From assembly GCA_036898135.1 (NCBI GenBank), contig CM072515.1, forward strand, positions 19,450,937 through 19,514,936: 64,000 nucleotides of DNA. Direction: 5' to 3'. This DNA is from Oncomelania hupensis (Eukaryota > Mollusca > Gastropoda > Littorinimorpha > Pomatiopsidae). How positions within the stretch are numbered: position 1 is the first letter of the stretch; every line of letters begins with the position of its first letter. A model generated the notes under the pieces. It did not search any database, was not told where the DNA came from, and was given only the letters and a program-made list of their open reading frames with translations. This document shows, in pieces, positions 32,640-44,602 of the stretch. The position numbers and the translations under genes are program-made.

Positions 32640-34010
32640 CTCTTCTATTTACTTTTCTATGTTACAAAAATATATTCTTTTAACGGGGATAGGCCCTTTA
32701 TTTAATAGATATTGTTTTCGTCTTCTCCCTCTCCTCACTCCCACTCTCTCTCTTTTCTCCAACCCCTTCTCAACATCGTAACACCACCCTCTTGCAAGCT
32801 CTTTTGTTACGCTGGGCTGAATTGCCTTACGGTTTGAGGGATGGGGAAGGGGGAGGGGGAGGGAGGGCAAGGAACAGCAACAGCGAGATCGTTACGACTC
32901 TCCAACAAGTCTCAATGACCACACTCCAGCACGGGACGCTTCCAGTCGCTTTCTGCTGCCAACCATCACCCTAGCGCTCAACGACTTTAAGAAAGACAGA
33001 AAAGAGAAGCAGTCGTACCACGATGAATATGCAAAAGGAATAAAATGTGGCCACTTTGGAAATACGTGGAGAAGGACCGATAAGGGTGGTTTGTGTGGGG
33101 GGGGGGGGGAGGAAAGGTGGGGGTAAGAGAGAGAGAGAAGAGGGTCGATCAGAGGATGGAGGAAGAGAGAAAGGGAGAACTGAAAATAAGGAGAGAGAGA
33201 GAGAAAAAACAAAAATATCAAGAGAGAGGGAGATGGGGTGGGGAGAGGGGGGGTAGATGTGCGGCTTGGAGGGTTACAGAGAGGGGAAAGAATGACTGGA
33301 AACGATGACAACCTTCAATGGGGCCCATTGTTTCTCGAGAGCCCAGACTGCTGACATTTCTTTTGGCATAAAAAAGGACAAAAGGTGAATATTGGAAATC
33401 AAGAAATTCCGGAAGACAAAGTTAAGTACCAATAGTGGAAAGCTTATAAAGCATATTTTCCAGTCCCATAACCTGAACAATCCACTCGGATAAAAAAGAT
33501 AGAAATTGACAAAGGCAAACTGTTTGTGTGTGGAGAGAGTGAGGAGAGGAGAGATAGATTAACAGAGAGAGAGAGAGGGGGGGAACAGACAGACAGAGAG
33601 ACACACAAAGACAGAGTCGGACAGAGAGCATGGATGCCAAAGATTGAAATAAAAAAAGTGGAAAGCGAAATTGGGAAAGACTAAAAATGACTGCAAATGA
33701 TAGGGATCTTCTAGACCCGCTAATATCTACTGTGACCTCTCTGACTTCAGTAATCAGCCAGTGTAGAGAGACAGGCAACAGCGGCGTTTTCAGGTCACCT
33801 TTTTAACCCACACATTTTGAATGACGAATTTGTTGGGATGAATACGTTTATTTGAGAATGGCACCTGCTGGTCGAGTTCTTTAACGTACCGTTAAGGCAT
33901 CACTGGGGACGTGAATCACGGAACAAACAGTCATTACAGGAAGTCGATTCTTGTAAATAACAATCTCCCGTCTCGACAAACATTTTACTATGAGGTTCAA
34001 CAGATTTGAA
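32640..34010. other. Purine-rich low-complexity tracts; no gene
   Basis: G/A-rich runs at 32838-32870, 33095-33260 and 33530-33610 produce Arg/Glu/Gly-rich open frames. I see no gene. Confidence 0.5.
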
Positions 34011-34014
34011 CTGC

Positions 34015-34090
34015 ACGTATTCAGTTCGCTTGCACCTCTTTGCACATGGAATGAGCAAGCCATTCTACCAACTGAGCCACTGTGGTGGTC
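34015..34090 (-). mobile_element. tRNA-like SINE head (minus strand)
   Basis: The minus strand reads 'agtggctcagttggtagaat', a strong A box. A recognisable B box is missing, so it is a decayed SINE head. Confidence 0.5.
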
Positions 34091-34214
34091 ATATACCTTT
34101 AGATTGAAAGTGGGAAATGCGCAAGACTGAAACAGTGAGAGCAAGAATCAGAGATAGTGGAGTTTTTTGTTGTTGTTGTGTAGATGGAGAATCCACACAA
34201 TCCTTTAGAAAAGA

Positions 34215-34420
34215 GGAGGAAGAGATGCTATACGCGCATTATTGCTAAGCGAAACTCAAATCGCGGAGATCTGTAACCAACAAACACACTCACATGTTAC
34301 AGACACTCCTACATGCACAACATACACGCATTACATGTGTTGTAAAGGAAGTCGCTATTAGAAGAAGGAAATGATTCTTTTTTAATTGTACATAGACTGC
34401 ATACAATACCATTCGTTATT
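34215..34420 (-). mobile_element. SINE family B body (minus strand)
   Basis: 'gatgctatacgcgc...cgcggagatctgta...agtcgctattagaagaagg' and the terminal 'tagactgcatacaataccatt' match 20235-20450. Head and (ATT)n tail are absent. Confidence 0.7.
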
Positions 34421-34494
34421 AATGTCACTGCGATGGATGATATCCCTAGAAAAAAGGTAAGGATGGAAGAGACTCAAACATTGCACGCACAAAC

Positions 34495-34500
<6 letters not shown>

Positions 34501-34586
<86 letters not shown>

Positions 34587-34740
34587 TTGTTCTTGTTGAC
34601 GGAATATCCAGTGTCCTGAAGAAGTAGGAGAAGAAGTGTAGGAGGAGAAAAAAGAAGAAGAAGAAAAAGAAGAAGAAGAAGAAGAAGAGAAGAAGAAGGA
34701 GAAGAACGGAAGGAGGAAGAAGAAGGAGAAGGAAAATAAT
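34501..34740. repeat. GA then AAG microsatellites
   Basis: Uninterrupted (GA)n at 34501-34583 and an AAG-rich tract at 34620-34735, a purine strand of about 240 bp. Confidence 0.95.
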
Positions 34741-35520
34741 AATTTTAAGAAAAGGTACAAGAATGAGCAGTAAAAGCGAGCAAGGGCGATGGACAATTCA
34801 GTTGTCTGATCTTCAAAGACTGTCCTTGATGACCCTGCCCAGGAGTACTACTACATGTCAGCGATAAAGAGGAACTATTGCCTATTTCCAAAGAGATGAT
34901 GTACACCTTGATTGGATATGGTGAGTATTTGGATGTGGAGAATTGCTATTATCCGAATCTGGTGAATTATTTTGTTTCTCCAATTTAAAAAAACCAACTG
35001 TTCTTATCTATGTCTATTTCTGCCACTGTCTCTAGAATTTCATATTTGAAAGAAAATATTCCATTTAAAAAACGTGTTTCACAAGCAAGAGACTTAACTG
35101 TTCAACAGATTGTAAAATTGGGAGCAAAGAATATAATACAAATAAAATAAAGAAAAACAAATAAGCGAACGAAAGAAATGATGCAACATGTTGCTGATAA
35201 CACATTGTCAGTCTTGCATCATAAAGTGTAAAGTATGGTTCAACACGATTGAAAGATTGAGAGATGGATATAGAGAAGGCTATATACTAAAAGCACAAAG
35301 CCCTAGTTTAGACAATTTGTTCTGTTCCTTCTGTTGTTGATTGGAACATTTTTGTCCCTGAGCCCGCATGCCGGTGATTAAAACGGTCAGAACGCATTCC
35401 TCCGTCCTCTCATTAAACGTGGCAGGCTTTGAACTTTGTTAATTGTTTTAGGATTTCTTCTGTTGGTCGGATGGTCTGTCTGTCCTTGTGCCAGTCTGAT
35501 TCTGCCTGTCTCTCTGTTTC
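34741..35520. other. No recognisable feature
   Basis: AT-rich single-copy-looking sequence; short frames without motifs. Confidence 0.45.
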
Positions 35521-35589
35521 TTCTTCCTTGTTGTTGTTGTTTTGTTGTTGTTGTTCTCCTTCTTCCTCTTCTTCTTTTACTACTACTAT

Positions 35590-35671
<82 letters not shown>

Positions 35672-35860
35672 TCTTCTTCTTCTTCTTCTCCTCCTTCTTC
35701 TTCTTCGTCGTCGTGCAGTGCTGTGTTAACTGCTTAGATTTTGCGTTCATTTTTCATCAAGGTCATTATCATCATCATCACCATTACCATTAGTATCACC
35801 ATCATCATCAACGTCGGGATCAGCATCCCCATCATCCCCATCCCCATCGTCGTTTGTTAT
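35521..35860. repeat. Compound GTT, ACT, CTT and ATC microsatellites
   Basis: GTT-rich (35528-35556), (ACT)n 35578-35667, (CTT)n 35668-35706, then loose ATC repeats 35766-35850. Confidence 0.93.
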
Positions 35861-36404
35861 TGCTTTCATTGTTATTATTTTTGTTTTGCTTGGAAAGAAT
35901 AATTGTTTAATGACTTCTTCTTCCTTCTCTTTTTCTTCTTCTCCTACTTCTTCTGCTCGGAAGAACCGTACGTTCTTCTTTTGTTACTTTATTGTATCAT
36001 CTTTCCCCAATGTCTGTCAGCAACTCAGTTGGATTCTATTTCTGTCTCTTTCTCCCTCTGCCTGCCCATCCCCACTCTCCCAATCACCTTACACCCACCT
36101 AACACACCCATCCCACACACAACTGTCTCTCTCTTCTCTCCCACCCGCTAGCTCTCTTCCTCTCAGTCGTTTCCTTTTCTGAAGTTCTGTCTTTCGGTGG
36201 TCCCCATATCCTCCTCTAATTAATGACACAATGAACTGCTTCTGTCACGGCCATCCCAAGAATGTCTCGTGGGAAACCTCCAAGCCTTAGACAGTGAAAC
36301 CCTGACACCAAGGAGAAGTACTAAGAAAAGAGCGGAACACTTGTAGAATAATACAAGGTCTGAGGACGAGGTACAGTGAAAAGATATCTTAAAGAAAGCA
36401 TGTC

Positions 36405-37340
36405 CTGGAGACAAAAACTAGGCCTACCTAAAAAAAATTAAGTTCTGGAATTGGGAAACATAAACTGTAAAATAGATAATGCAAGAAGACAAAAAGAATA
36501 TGTGGGTCTAAATGTCTAATGGTAAAATATTTAAGAAAGGAGGCCGAAAATAGGCAGGTCATAGAAACACAAACATCGGTCTGCCTAGAATACAAAAATA
36601 GAAAATGTGTGAAATACAAACTTTGAAACAGTTCGAAAAGTCAAAATGAATAGGTAGGCCTAAACTTTTTAAAATAGAAAATACAAGAAAGAAAGAAGGA
36701 AATAAGGACTAAATTGGACAGGTTGTGTACACAAAAACAGTAAACCTATCTACAAAGAAAGAATAAAATTCCTTGATTGTGAAACAGAAACAGAAATGAA
36801 CAGCGCAAGAAACCTCCCCCCCCACCCCCCCAAAAAAAAGTAATGACAAAATATTAGAAATAAAGAAGGTCGAAAATGGGCAAGTCATGGAGACAAAAAC
36901 TAGGCCTATCTACATAGAAGGAGGAGAATCCTGGAATCGTGAAACAGAAACGTTAAAACAGGCAGTGCAAGAAGGCAACAAGGATAATTATAGAAGGCAG
37001 AACGTGCTAATTCTACAAAATACTAGGATGAAAAACGGCCGGAAGTAGGGCAGGTGACAGTAACAAAAACTAGGCCTACCTACGATACAAAGAACGAAGA
37101 CATTTTGTAAAACAGAAACTTTAAAATAGACAGTGCAAGAAGACACACTGAATATGTAGGCCTGACGTTTTAATGACACAAAAAAAACCGGAAAAAAAGA
37201 AAGGAAGAGAGATTGTGGAAATTGAATTTAAAAGTCAGGCAGACAAACCCCAAAATATGACTATGTACTACAAAAATGAAGAAGAGAATTGTGGAAAATA
37301 TAATTGAAAGTATAACCGGGTGGATGAGATAACAACAGAA
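36405..37340 (+). repeat. Degenerate ~165-bp tandem repeat, about 6 units
   Basis: A marker like 'acaaaaactaggcctaccta' recurs at about 36411, 36570, 36729, 36891, 37060 and 37236. Each is followed by a 'gaaacagaaact..aaaatagacagtgcaagaag' block and then by 'gaatatgtaggcct' in some units. Spacing is 159-176 bp and units are strongly diverged. The region looks like ordinary AT-rich DNA unless the units are aligned. Confidence 0.75.
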
Positions 37341-38389
37341 TGTGTAGACCTATTTTATTAAGTGCCTTGCGCCAATAGGTCTTTGGGGAAATGGCGCGTC
37401 ATAAAAGCCGTCCGGTCTCTTGTCGGATAATGCAAGATAGGGCAAGAACTTGGCTGCATTTGGCAAGAATAGTTCACAGAATAGATACAATTTTTTAAGA
37501 CGTCGGGAGTCTATGGCTCCTAGGGGGAATTAGGCTTTATATAACGGTTTAGTATTTTTGTCTCCTAGAGCAAATACCCAACCTACAATCTAACCACAAG
37601 TGCAGCGCGAACCCCTCCCGTTATGGTCAATCTAACTTTTCACGTGTATAGAGATATCTTGGAAGCCTTACCTCTTCAATAACTCTGGTTAATAATGTCA
37701 GTTGAATGGTAAAACTCGGCACACGTCGCTTTCGTATCTAACAAAACGCAGCGACCAGTCAGACTCTTCTAATTGAAAGGTACATTTAGTACTACTTCAC
37801 TCCGTCCATTATGCACTGAGATAGACAACAGACTGACTGAATGTAGCAGGGGGGGGGGGGTGGATGACCAATGAGAAGAGAGTAAGTAGTCCGTCGAAAG
37901 ATTGAGAAAGAAGAAGATGAAGGCAAAGCATCATTCAGAATTAGATGGGAACTGTTCCATTTCCATTTGGTACTCCTGTTATGTGCAGCTAAAAGAAAGA
38001 AAGAAAGAAAGAGCGAGAGAGACAAACAGATACAAAACTGAACACAAGGAATAGAAAAAAGAAAGAAAAAAATGAAGAAAGACAGATAGAAAAACAGACA
38101 GAAAACTTAACAGAAGGAGCAGGAGAAAAACAACAAGCAGTATGACTAGACAAAAAATGGAACAATAGAGAAACAAAACTATCTGCCATTTTATGGCCAG
38201 AAACAAGAACAGAAGACCAATAAACGGCATAGAGGAAGAGATCCTCATCTTCTCCATCTATTCTTACTTGCCGGGAATGCTTACTGTTCTTCGGGCAAGG
38301 TCAACAGCGATCGTGGTCAAAGAAAATGTTGCCACTAGGTGCTTATCACAGGGTAAGCCAATGGCAATATTGTTCTTACCCCGGCAAGG

Positions 38390-38390
<1 letters not shown>
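37341..38390. other. No recognisable gene
   Basis: AT-rich sequence with an AAAG-rich stretch (37988-38075). A poly-G run at 37850-37861 precedes ordinary sequence. Confidence 0.45.
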
Positions 38391-38421
<31 letters not shown>

Positions 38422-38425
38422 CACA
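38391..38425. repeat. CA microsatellite
   Basis: Short (CA)n with one CG interruption. Confidence 0.95.
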
Positions 38426-38524
38426 AGACCCGTAGGGAAAAAGTCAAACCAAGATTATATGCTACACCTGTAACAATCGGTTGTTGTCAATGGGATACGA
38501 TGTTGCTTCTTTTTTTTTCAAACT

Positions 38525-38799
38525 GGTGGGGTAGGTGGAGATGCCAGCGATTCGTGTGTCGATGAACTCGGGTTCGATTCCCGCCTAGTGGAATGACCTT
38601 TTTTTGTATTTCCAGACAAATAACTTGAAACAGTCGGGCATTAGAACAAGCGAAATGTCGGTCTGTCGGTCGGTTGGAAGCCGTATCGTAAGAACCACTC
38701 AACGAATTTTGACCAAACTTCACAGGAATATCAGCAAGTGGCCTGATTCCCTGCTATCATATTTGCTCTAACACAAAGGTTAAGGTCATTGGAGTCTTG
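38525..38799 (+). mobile_element. Dispersed repeat, left part (tRNA-like start)
   Basis: 'gggttcgattcccgcc' (about 38570-38585) is a perfect B box preceded by a weak A-box region. A body follows with 'aaccactcaacgaattttga' and 'aaggttaaggtcattgg'. The body matches 54415-54640. The left part is cut at 38799 by a solo LTR and resumes at 39809. Confidence 0.65.
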
Positions 38800-39803
38800 T
38801 GTGGCGGTGGAATCTATTGTTACTGGGCTCTGCACAATGGAATGCTATTACCCACGCGTCTTTGTCTGCGGGAGTCGGCTAGTTTAATCACCATGTGACT
38901 AATCTTAATACATTAATTTTATAACTTTAGCTCGGTCTGTTAGGATGGGGTTACAGAGATAAGGAGAAAAGTGTAATAACTTCACTGACATACTAGTTAC
39001 TCGGCTATGAAACATAGGTAGTCCAGCCACTTGTTATCAATAAATATCACACATTTATTCCCCCTACTCTATACATAAATCTCTAAACACTCTATTAACT
39101 TAAATGTCCAAATTCACTTCAAATAGTTCGTTCCTCGATGGGTCTATGATGCTACTGTTCTTGATATTTGCTAATGTCTCATCATTGGGCTATTTGTTCT
39201 GTCTGGCCTATTGTTGGTTTTAGGAGAGTGGACCACCGCAAAGTCCTTCTATGTAAGTGTGGGTGCACGCTTTCGGTGTCACTTAACTGAAGATTGAGGT
39301 GTGGTGATGGTGTCTCCTCCTTGGTTGTAGACTATAGGGCTATCGTAGCTCAGTGCTAGATGCTCCACTGCAGGCCGAATGTCAGGGTTGACGCTTAGTG
39401 GTCTTCCTCCTGCCACGGGCCAACGATGCCTGCTCGTCTTTTGACAATGTCAGGCTGTGGCTATACTAGGTTGAATTGAATTTCACCCGTCCATGCTTTA
39501 GTCTTCTGCTAGCAATCTTTCAAAGCGTGGCTCCGTCTCGTATGAGAGTAAGGCACAGAATGACCATCTATTGTAGTGGTCAGCAAAAGCCCGCGAAAAC
39601 TAGACTACATGTTTCGCCTCTGGCTGGTGTCTCTGGCCATACGTCAGCTAAATGAGGTCACTGTCTAGCTGAGCCAGCGTTAGCGTACATATGCTTAGCA
39701 CACAACTGACTTGCGTCGTCTGCTTGGGATCGACTTTAATTTACAAAGGCTACAGCAGGCTGAACTATTTAAAGCGAGAAGTCTTAGGGCATGGTCTGTG
39801 ACA
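38800..39803 (-). mobile_element. Solo LTR related to the Gmr1-like element (minus strand)
   Basis: 1004 bp beginning 'tgtggcgg' and ending 'ctgtgaca', i.e. TG...CA. The 5-bp duplication 'tcttg' flanks it (38795-38799 and 39804-39808). On the minus strand its end is clearly related to the intact LTR: 'aataaatgtgtgat', 'caagtggctggactac', 'ttcatagccg' and 'attccattgtgcagagccca' occur in the same order. It is about 525 bp shorter than the 1529-bp LTR. No internal element sequence is present. Confidence 0.85.
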
Positions 39804-39808
39804 TCTTG

Positions 39809-40135
39809 TTGCTAAACACGTTGTGTTCAATATCTTTAAAACGGGCTGAAACGATCTTGTTGAGTACTGGTATGAAGGTACCTCAAATCGGAATGGCCCT
39901 ACGTCCTTCACTAACAGTATGGTAGTCGGTCAGTCGGTCGGTCCAGCGCTCCAAATTTAATGTTATTGTCTAAAACACATTCTTTGACTTATCTAAAGAA
40001 TAACTGAACCAAACTTCATCGTTTTTACTTTGCTTATACTACTGCTACGGCCTGTTAGATCATTCGTATTTATACTTTCTCAAATGTCAAGGTCACTGTG
40101 CTTCACCTATTCTAACGATTTTCACTATTTGCGCT
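39809..40135 (+). mobile_element. Dispersed repeat, right part
   Basis: Resumes 'ttgctaaacacgttgtgttc', corresponding to 'cacaacacgttttgttcaat' at 54637. It continues with 'gtcggtcagtcggtcggtcc' and 'tgtcaaggtcactgtgcttc'. Confidence 0.65.
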
Positions 40136-40164
40136 GTATCTAAATATTGGCTGATCCGATTTTA

Positions 40165-40556
40165 CTACTTTTTTGCTTGCAGATAGTGGCGGATAATTCC
40201 ATGTATTCCTTTGTTGCTTGCAGAGAGTTCAGAGAGTTGCGGATAATTCCAAGTATTCCTTTGTTGCTTGCAGAAAGTTCAGATAGTGGCGGATTATTAT
40301 TCCTTTGTTGCTTGCAGAGAGTTCAGAAAGTGGCGGATTATTCCATGTATTCCTTTGTTGCTTGCAGAGAGCTCAGATAGTGGCGGATTATTCCATGTAT
40401 TCCTTTGTTGCTTGCAGAGAGCTCAAATAGTGGCGGATTATTCCATGTATTCCTTTGTTGCTTGCAGAGAGCTCAGATAGTGGCGGATTATTCCATGTAT
40501 TCCTTTGTTGCTTGCAGAGAGCTCAGATAGTGGCGGATTATTCCATGTATTCCTTT
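40165..40556 (+). repeat. 50-bp minisatellite with splice-acceptor-like units
   Basis: About eight head-to-tail units of 'gatagtggcggattattcca' + 'tgtattcctttgttgcttgc' + 'agagagctca'. The 3' units are nearly identical and the 5' ones diverged; one has a 6-bp deletion. Each unit contains a pyrimidine tract ending in 'ttgcttgcag|ag', a good 3' splice-site match. No exon was recognised downstream. Confidence 0.93.
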
Positions 40557-40559
40557 GGT

Positions 40560-41020
40560 TTGATTAGAACAAAGCCGAATCACAACACTCCCAAGAACAT
40601 TAACATATTGTTCGGTTGCGTGTATGAAAGTCTGGAAATACATTTAAATGGCATGCCATCTTGTTCTCATAAGAGAGAAAAGAGTCATCTTTCAAGAATT
40701 ACCATTTAGACTGTGTTTCATTTCCTTCCGTGTTTCTTGAACGGCATATCAACAAAACGCTATTTCCGGGTGACAAGCTCAAATATTTATGGACGCGAGT
40801 CTCACAGTTGGACCATGATGTTACACAGTGCGCAGAGTCGCAGCTAGTCTGTGACTTCCAGTCAGTTCCGACTTCCCTGAGCAAGTTCTTTGAGCATATA
40901 GGTGCGCAATGTAAAAAAAAACAAAAAACAACCTATTACATAAACATAACATTGAAATCTGACGTATGTTCATTGCGGCTGTAATGTATCCAAAACTTTC
41001 GATAATTTCACTTTTCAAAT
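40560..41020. other. No recognisable gene
   Basis: A piece at 40630-40660 ('ctggaaatacatttaaatgg') resembles the unit duplicated at 54890 and 55025. Nothing else was seen. Confidence 0.4.
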
Positions 41021-41023
41021 CAC

Positions 41024-41091
<68 letters not shown>

Positions 41092-41135
41092 CCATCATCA
41101 TCATCATCGTCATCATCATAGTCATCATCATCAAT
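41021..41135. repeat. ATC microsatellite
   Basis: Nearly pure (ATC)n. Confidence 0.95.
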
Positions 41136-41139
41136 CATC

Positions 41140-42400
41140 ATCCTTTGTCGCTCCAAAATAATATGTTGATTCGATAGATTACACAAACGAGACCCTCCAA
41201 AAAGCATCGTAAAAATACAGCGTTAAGCAATCTGTTCTTTAGCAACAAGCTTCTCCTTCACTGATCCGTCTTCCAAACAATTGTTCCTCGTCCCTTGCTG
41301 CCTAATGTTTGTGCTAAGTGCATACATACACGCATCCTGTCCACACGTCGATGATTACTCAGATTGTGCTTTATGCCTAAAGGTCGTTTTACACGCATTA
41401 ACTATAAGGCCACCAGAAGCTTTTCCAATCAGTGATCCGTGCCTCCCCATTCGCCTACAGATGTATGTGTTCTATATTTACGCAATTCAATTCAATTCAA
41501 CAAATCTGTATTACCATCAAAGGAATTATGTATTTATATAGCAGGGAGTCTCAAAGGCATGTCATTAATTAAAGAGGCTGATTTATGTTGCTCATCATCA
41601 GACATACGACATGGAACAGGTGCTTTCCGACAGTGCGACACATTGGAAATAAAAATGCAAGTAAATGTTTCATATACTTTACAATAGTAAAAACGAACCG
41701 TCCACTCGCATAATTCACTCACAGTGCATACTAACATCTTTTTTCGCCCTAGTCTAAAGACATTCAACGATCCATCGTTGAAGCTGCATTCCGACCCTTT
41801 ATGCCCGACCAGATAGCCTCTCCCCACAGTTATCACCTCCCCTGCCAACACCATACCCGTTTGACAAACAGGCGGGGACAAGGGTGATCGTTCTTGTCTC
41901 TCTAAATGCACGTTAAAATCTTTAAAGAGTGCACCCTGTCTGGTCTTTAGCCACACTGAGTTTCTTGACTAGACCTTCTTTAACTGGTTCTTCACACCAG
42001 TCCTTCATGTGCACTCAGCCATTCTTTCGTGTGCACTGGAGCCGCCAATACCAGTCTGCCGCATCAAGTAATAAGTAAAACCAGTCCAACGATACTAGGT
42101 TGGAAAAAATCGACTTTTCAACGTGTCTGGATCTCAGATTTTGAGGTCGCCTGAATTTTTTTACATTTATTCTACACTGAAACCTGTGAAGGTGCGTCTT
42201 ATAGTGCAATGTATGTCTGTTAGTTGTTTGTATATTGGGAAATTAATAATTTGGACTCCATTTACTTTACCCTCATCAATTGACAGTACAGTAACAGTAC
42301 AATTACAAAGGTCTTTCAATTAATTGTATAAGAGCTTCTTAATCTTTCCGTCATCGCCATTACCCATATCAATTTGATGTGCATTCCAGTAAGTTTATCT
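41140..42400. other. No supported gene
   Basis: A 140-codon minus-strand frame (41956-41534) opens with GTG, has no recognisable motif and no similarity I can name, so I do not call it. 'caacaaatctgtattacc' at about 41498 resembles 5133-5150, a short shared repeat. Confidence 0.4.
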
Positions 42401-42404
42401 CCTT

Positions 42405-43300
42405 CCCACATCGCGTCTGAGAGATATCGTAAATGGAACGACTTCAGACCTAAACCGTACAGAGTTGTTACCTCCCTTTCGTGCTCTTCAGTGTCTTCAC
42501 ACGCCAAAGTTAGCTAAGCAAGCTAATAATAGATTTTTGCAAGCTTACATAATAGTTTTTCGCAAGCTTAGATAATAGTTTGTCGGTTAAATATGGTTTG
42601 TACATTTGTATCATTGTATGTGTACAAATATTATGTATAGGCCTATCTATATAATTATATATAAGCTTACTCAGTGAACCTGAGTCGAGGCAAGCATAAT
42701 GCAACCCACCCTGCTCCACGCTAGTTGGTGCTAAATTTACTGATTAGGCCTACCCTACCTCCTTCATTGCTTCAGTCAGCTTTGTAGTATATGCATTGTG
42801 AATTGCTTTGTTATAAGTAAGCTTATTGTGAATCGTGTCGTGTTTTCTTATTTTTTGTATGAAGAAGAGAAATTCACTGAGTAAGCCTACATCTATACTG
42901 CAACACATAATGTAAAAAAATATCTAGCCCAAAGTTGAACGTGCACATTCATAAAATTATAATACTAAGTTAATTATAATAATATTAATAGGCTTAGGCT
43001 AAGGTAAAGTACTATTATAATTTATTAGTATTCATTAAATATTATTTATTTCTTCAGTGCTGTATAGTGTAAGTACTAAGTAGAGTCGCTCTAATAGATA
43101 TACACATACAATGATACAAATGTACAAACACATTGAACTGAAAACTATTATCTAGACTTGCGAAAAACAATTATCTAAGCTTGTTTTAGCAAGTTTGGCG
43201 TGTGGAGACACTGAAGAGCACGAAAGGAAAGTAACAACTCTGTACTGTTTAGGTCTGAAGTCGTTCCATTTACGGTATCCCTCAGACGCGACGCGGGAAA
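42405..43300. mobile_element. Foldback/MITE-like element with ~150-bp inverted arms
   Basis: The left arm (about 42405-42585) contains 'tcgcgtctgagagatatcgt', 'ggaacgacttcagacctaaa' and 'gtgctcttcagtgtcttcac'. The right arm (about 43147-43300) is its reverse complement with roughly 10% differences. The ~560-bp AT-rich middle has no long frame. No clean target duplication was found, so the class is uncertain. Confidence 0.75.
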
Positions 43301-43620
43301 AAAAAAATATCGTCCTCCCCCCATCCCCCTCCCCTGCCCATCCAATCTTGCGCCAAACGCCAAGCAGCCCCAACGCCGATCGCATGTTCAATATCATTAC
43401 GCACCCGTCCATTTCACCCCTTTTAGACCTAAACACTAGCACGCCTATACGAAAATATGAATCCATAACTCGCACGCACGAACGCGCACTCAAGGATGCA
43501 CGCAAAAAACAATTACTCATCCCCCCTCCCCACCACCCCCGCACCCTTCTTCACAAACATACAAGCATCCTAAAACGTGATTATATAAAATTAAAAAATC
43601 AGTATGGGGCTTGCGACAAA

Positions 43621-43621
<1 letters not shown>

Positions 43622-43652
<31 letters not shown>

Positions 43653-43659
43653 TCGTTAC

Positions 43660-43697
<38 letters not shown>

Positions 43698-43748
43698 GTA
43701 GCAGCAGCAGCAGCAGCAACAGAAACATCAGCAACAGCAACAGCACCA
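43622..43748. repeat. ATC then CAG/CAA microsatellite
   Basis: (ATC)n to about 43697, then CAG and CAA triplets. Confidence 0.93.
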
Positions 43749-44121
43749 ACGTCGTCGTCAATAACATCGACCATATCCTTTGTTACTATGGTGGCTCCAT
43801 GTTCTAAAAAAATGTACTTGCAAGAAATGATTATCGGGTATAGGTTAAAGAAGTTATGAGAAGAATATTAATATGTCGACACCACTTGGGAGTGAAAATG
43901 TATGAACCACAGTAGAATCCACAGTATTCCCCCTCCTCCCTCTCTTCCACCATCTACCTCCACCCAACTTTAGTGAAAGACTCCATCCTCTCCTAAGCAA
44001 ATAAGGAATAAGGACAAGAGACTTAAGATAGCAGACATTAACAGCAGCGATGTTGTGGATCATCACCCACTGATGCGCATGGAGCTGTCTACTGACGTGG
44101 CGAAGGCGCAATACAAGGCCG

Positions 44122-44213
<92 letters not shown>

Positions 44214-44324
44214 GCGCAGCACCCTCACGCGTCCCCAAGCATACACACGCCCACCCTCTGCCAGACCCACTCTTATCCTTCCTTCAGTGCACAAGAAGAA
44301 GAAGAAGAAGAAGAAGAAGAAGAC
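44122..44324. repeat. ATC and AAG microsatellites
   Basis: Pure (ATC)n at 44122-44212 and a short (AAG)n at 44290-44324. Confidence 0.95.
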
Positions 44325-44602
44325 GGGAAAAGACTGGAAAAGATAAAGCATGCATGCAGTGCCAGCTAACCAAATGTTTTGCACAAAATATTGTTCCGCA
44401 TGCACATCCCAAATATTAATATCTTTCCCCACCCTCTTTAAAATAATCTCGTCCTCCCGTCGCTCAATAAAAAAAGTACTTTAAAAACAATAACAAAACA
44501 CACACCCACACACACACACACCCACACACACAAAATTGCGAAGCCTTAAGCCTCACCCACACTATTCATTTTCTCTGTCTTAAGAAACACGGGGGAGAGA
44601 GT

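Noticed and set aside
40165..40556. CRISPR-like array
   Set aside because: Units are contiguous 50-bp tandem copies with no unique spacers, in a eukaryotic repeat context.
41534..41956. 140-codon minus-strand protein
   Set aside because: No ATG at the frame start, no recognisable domain and no splice or promoter context.
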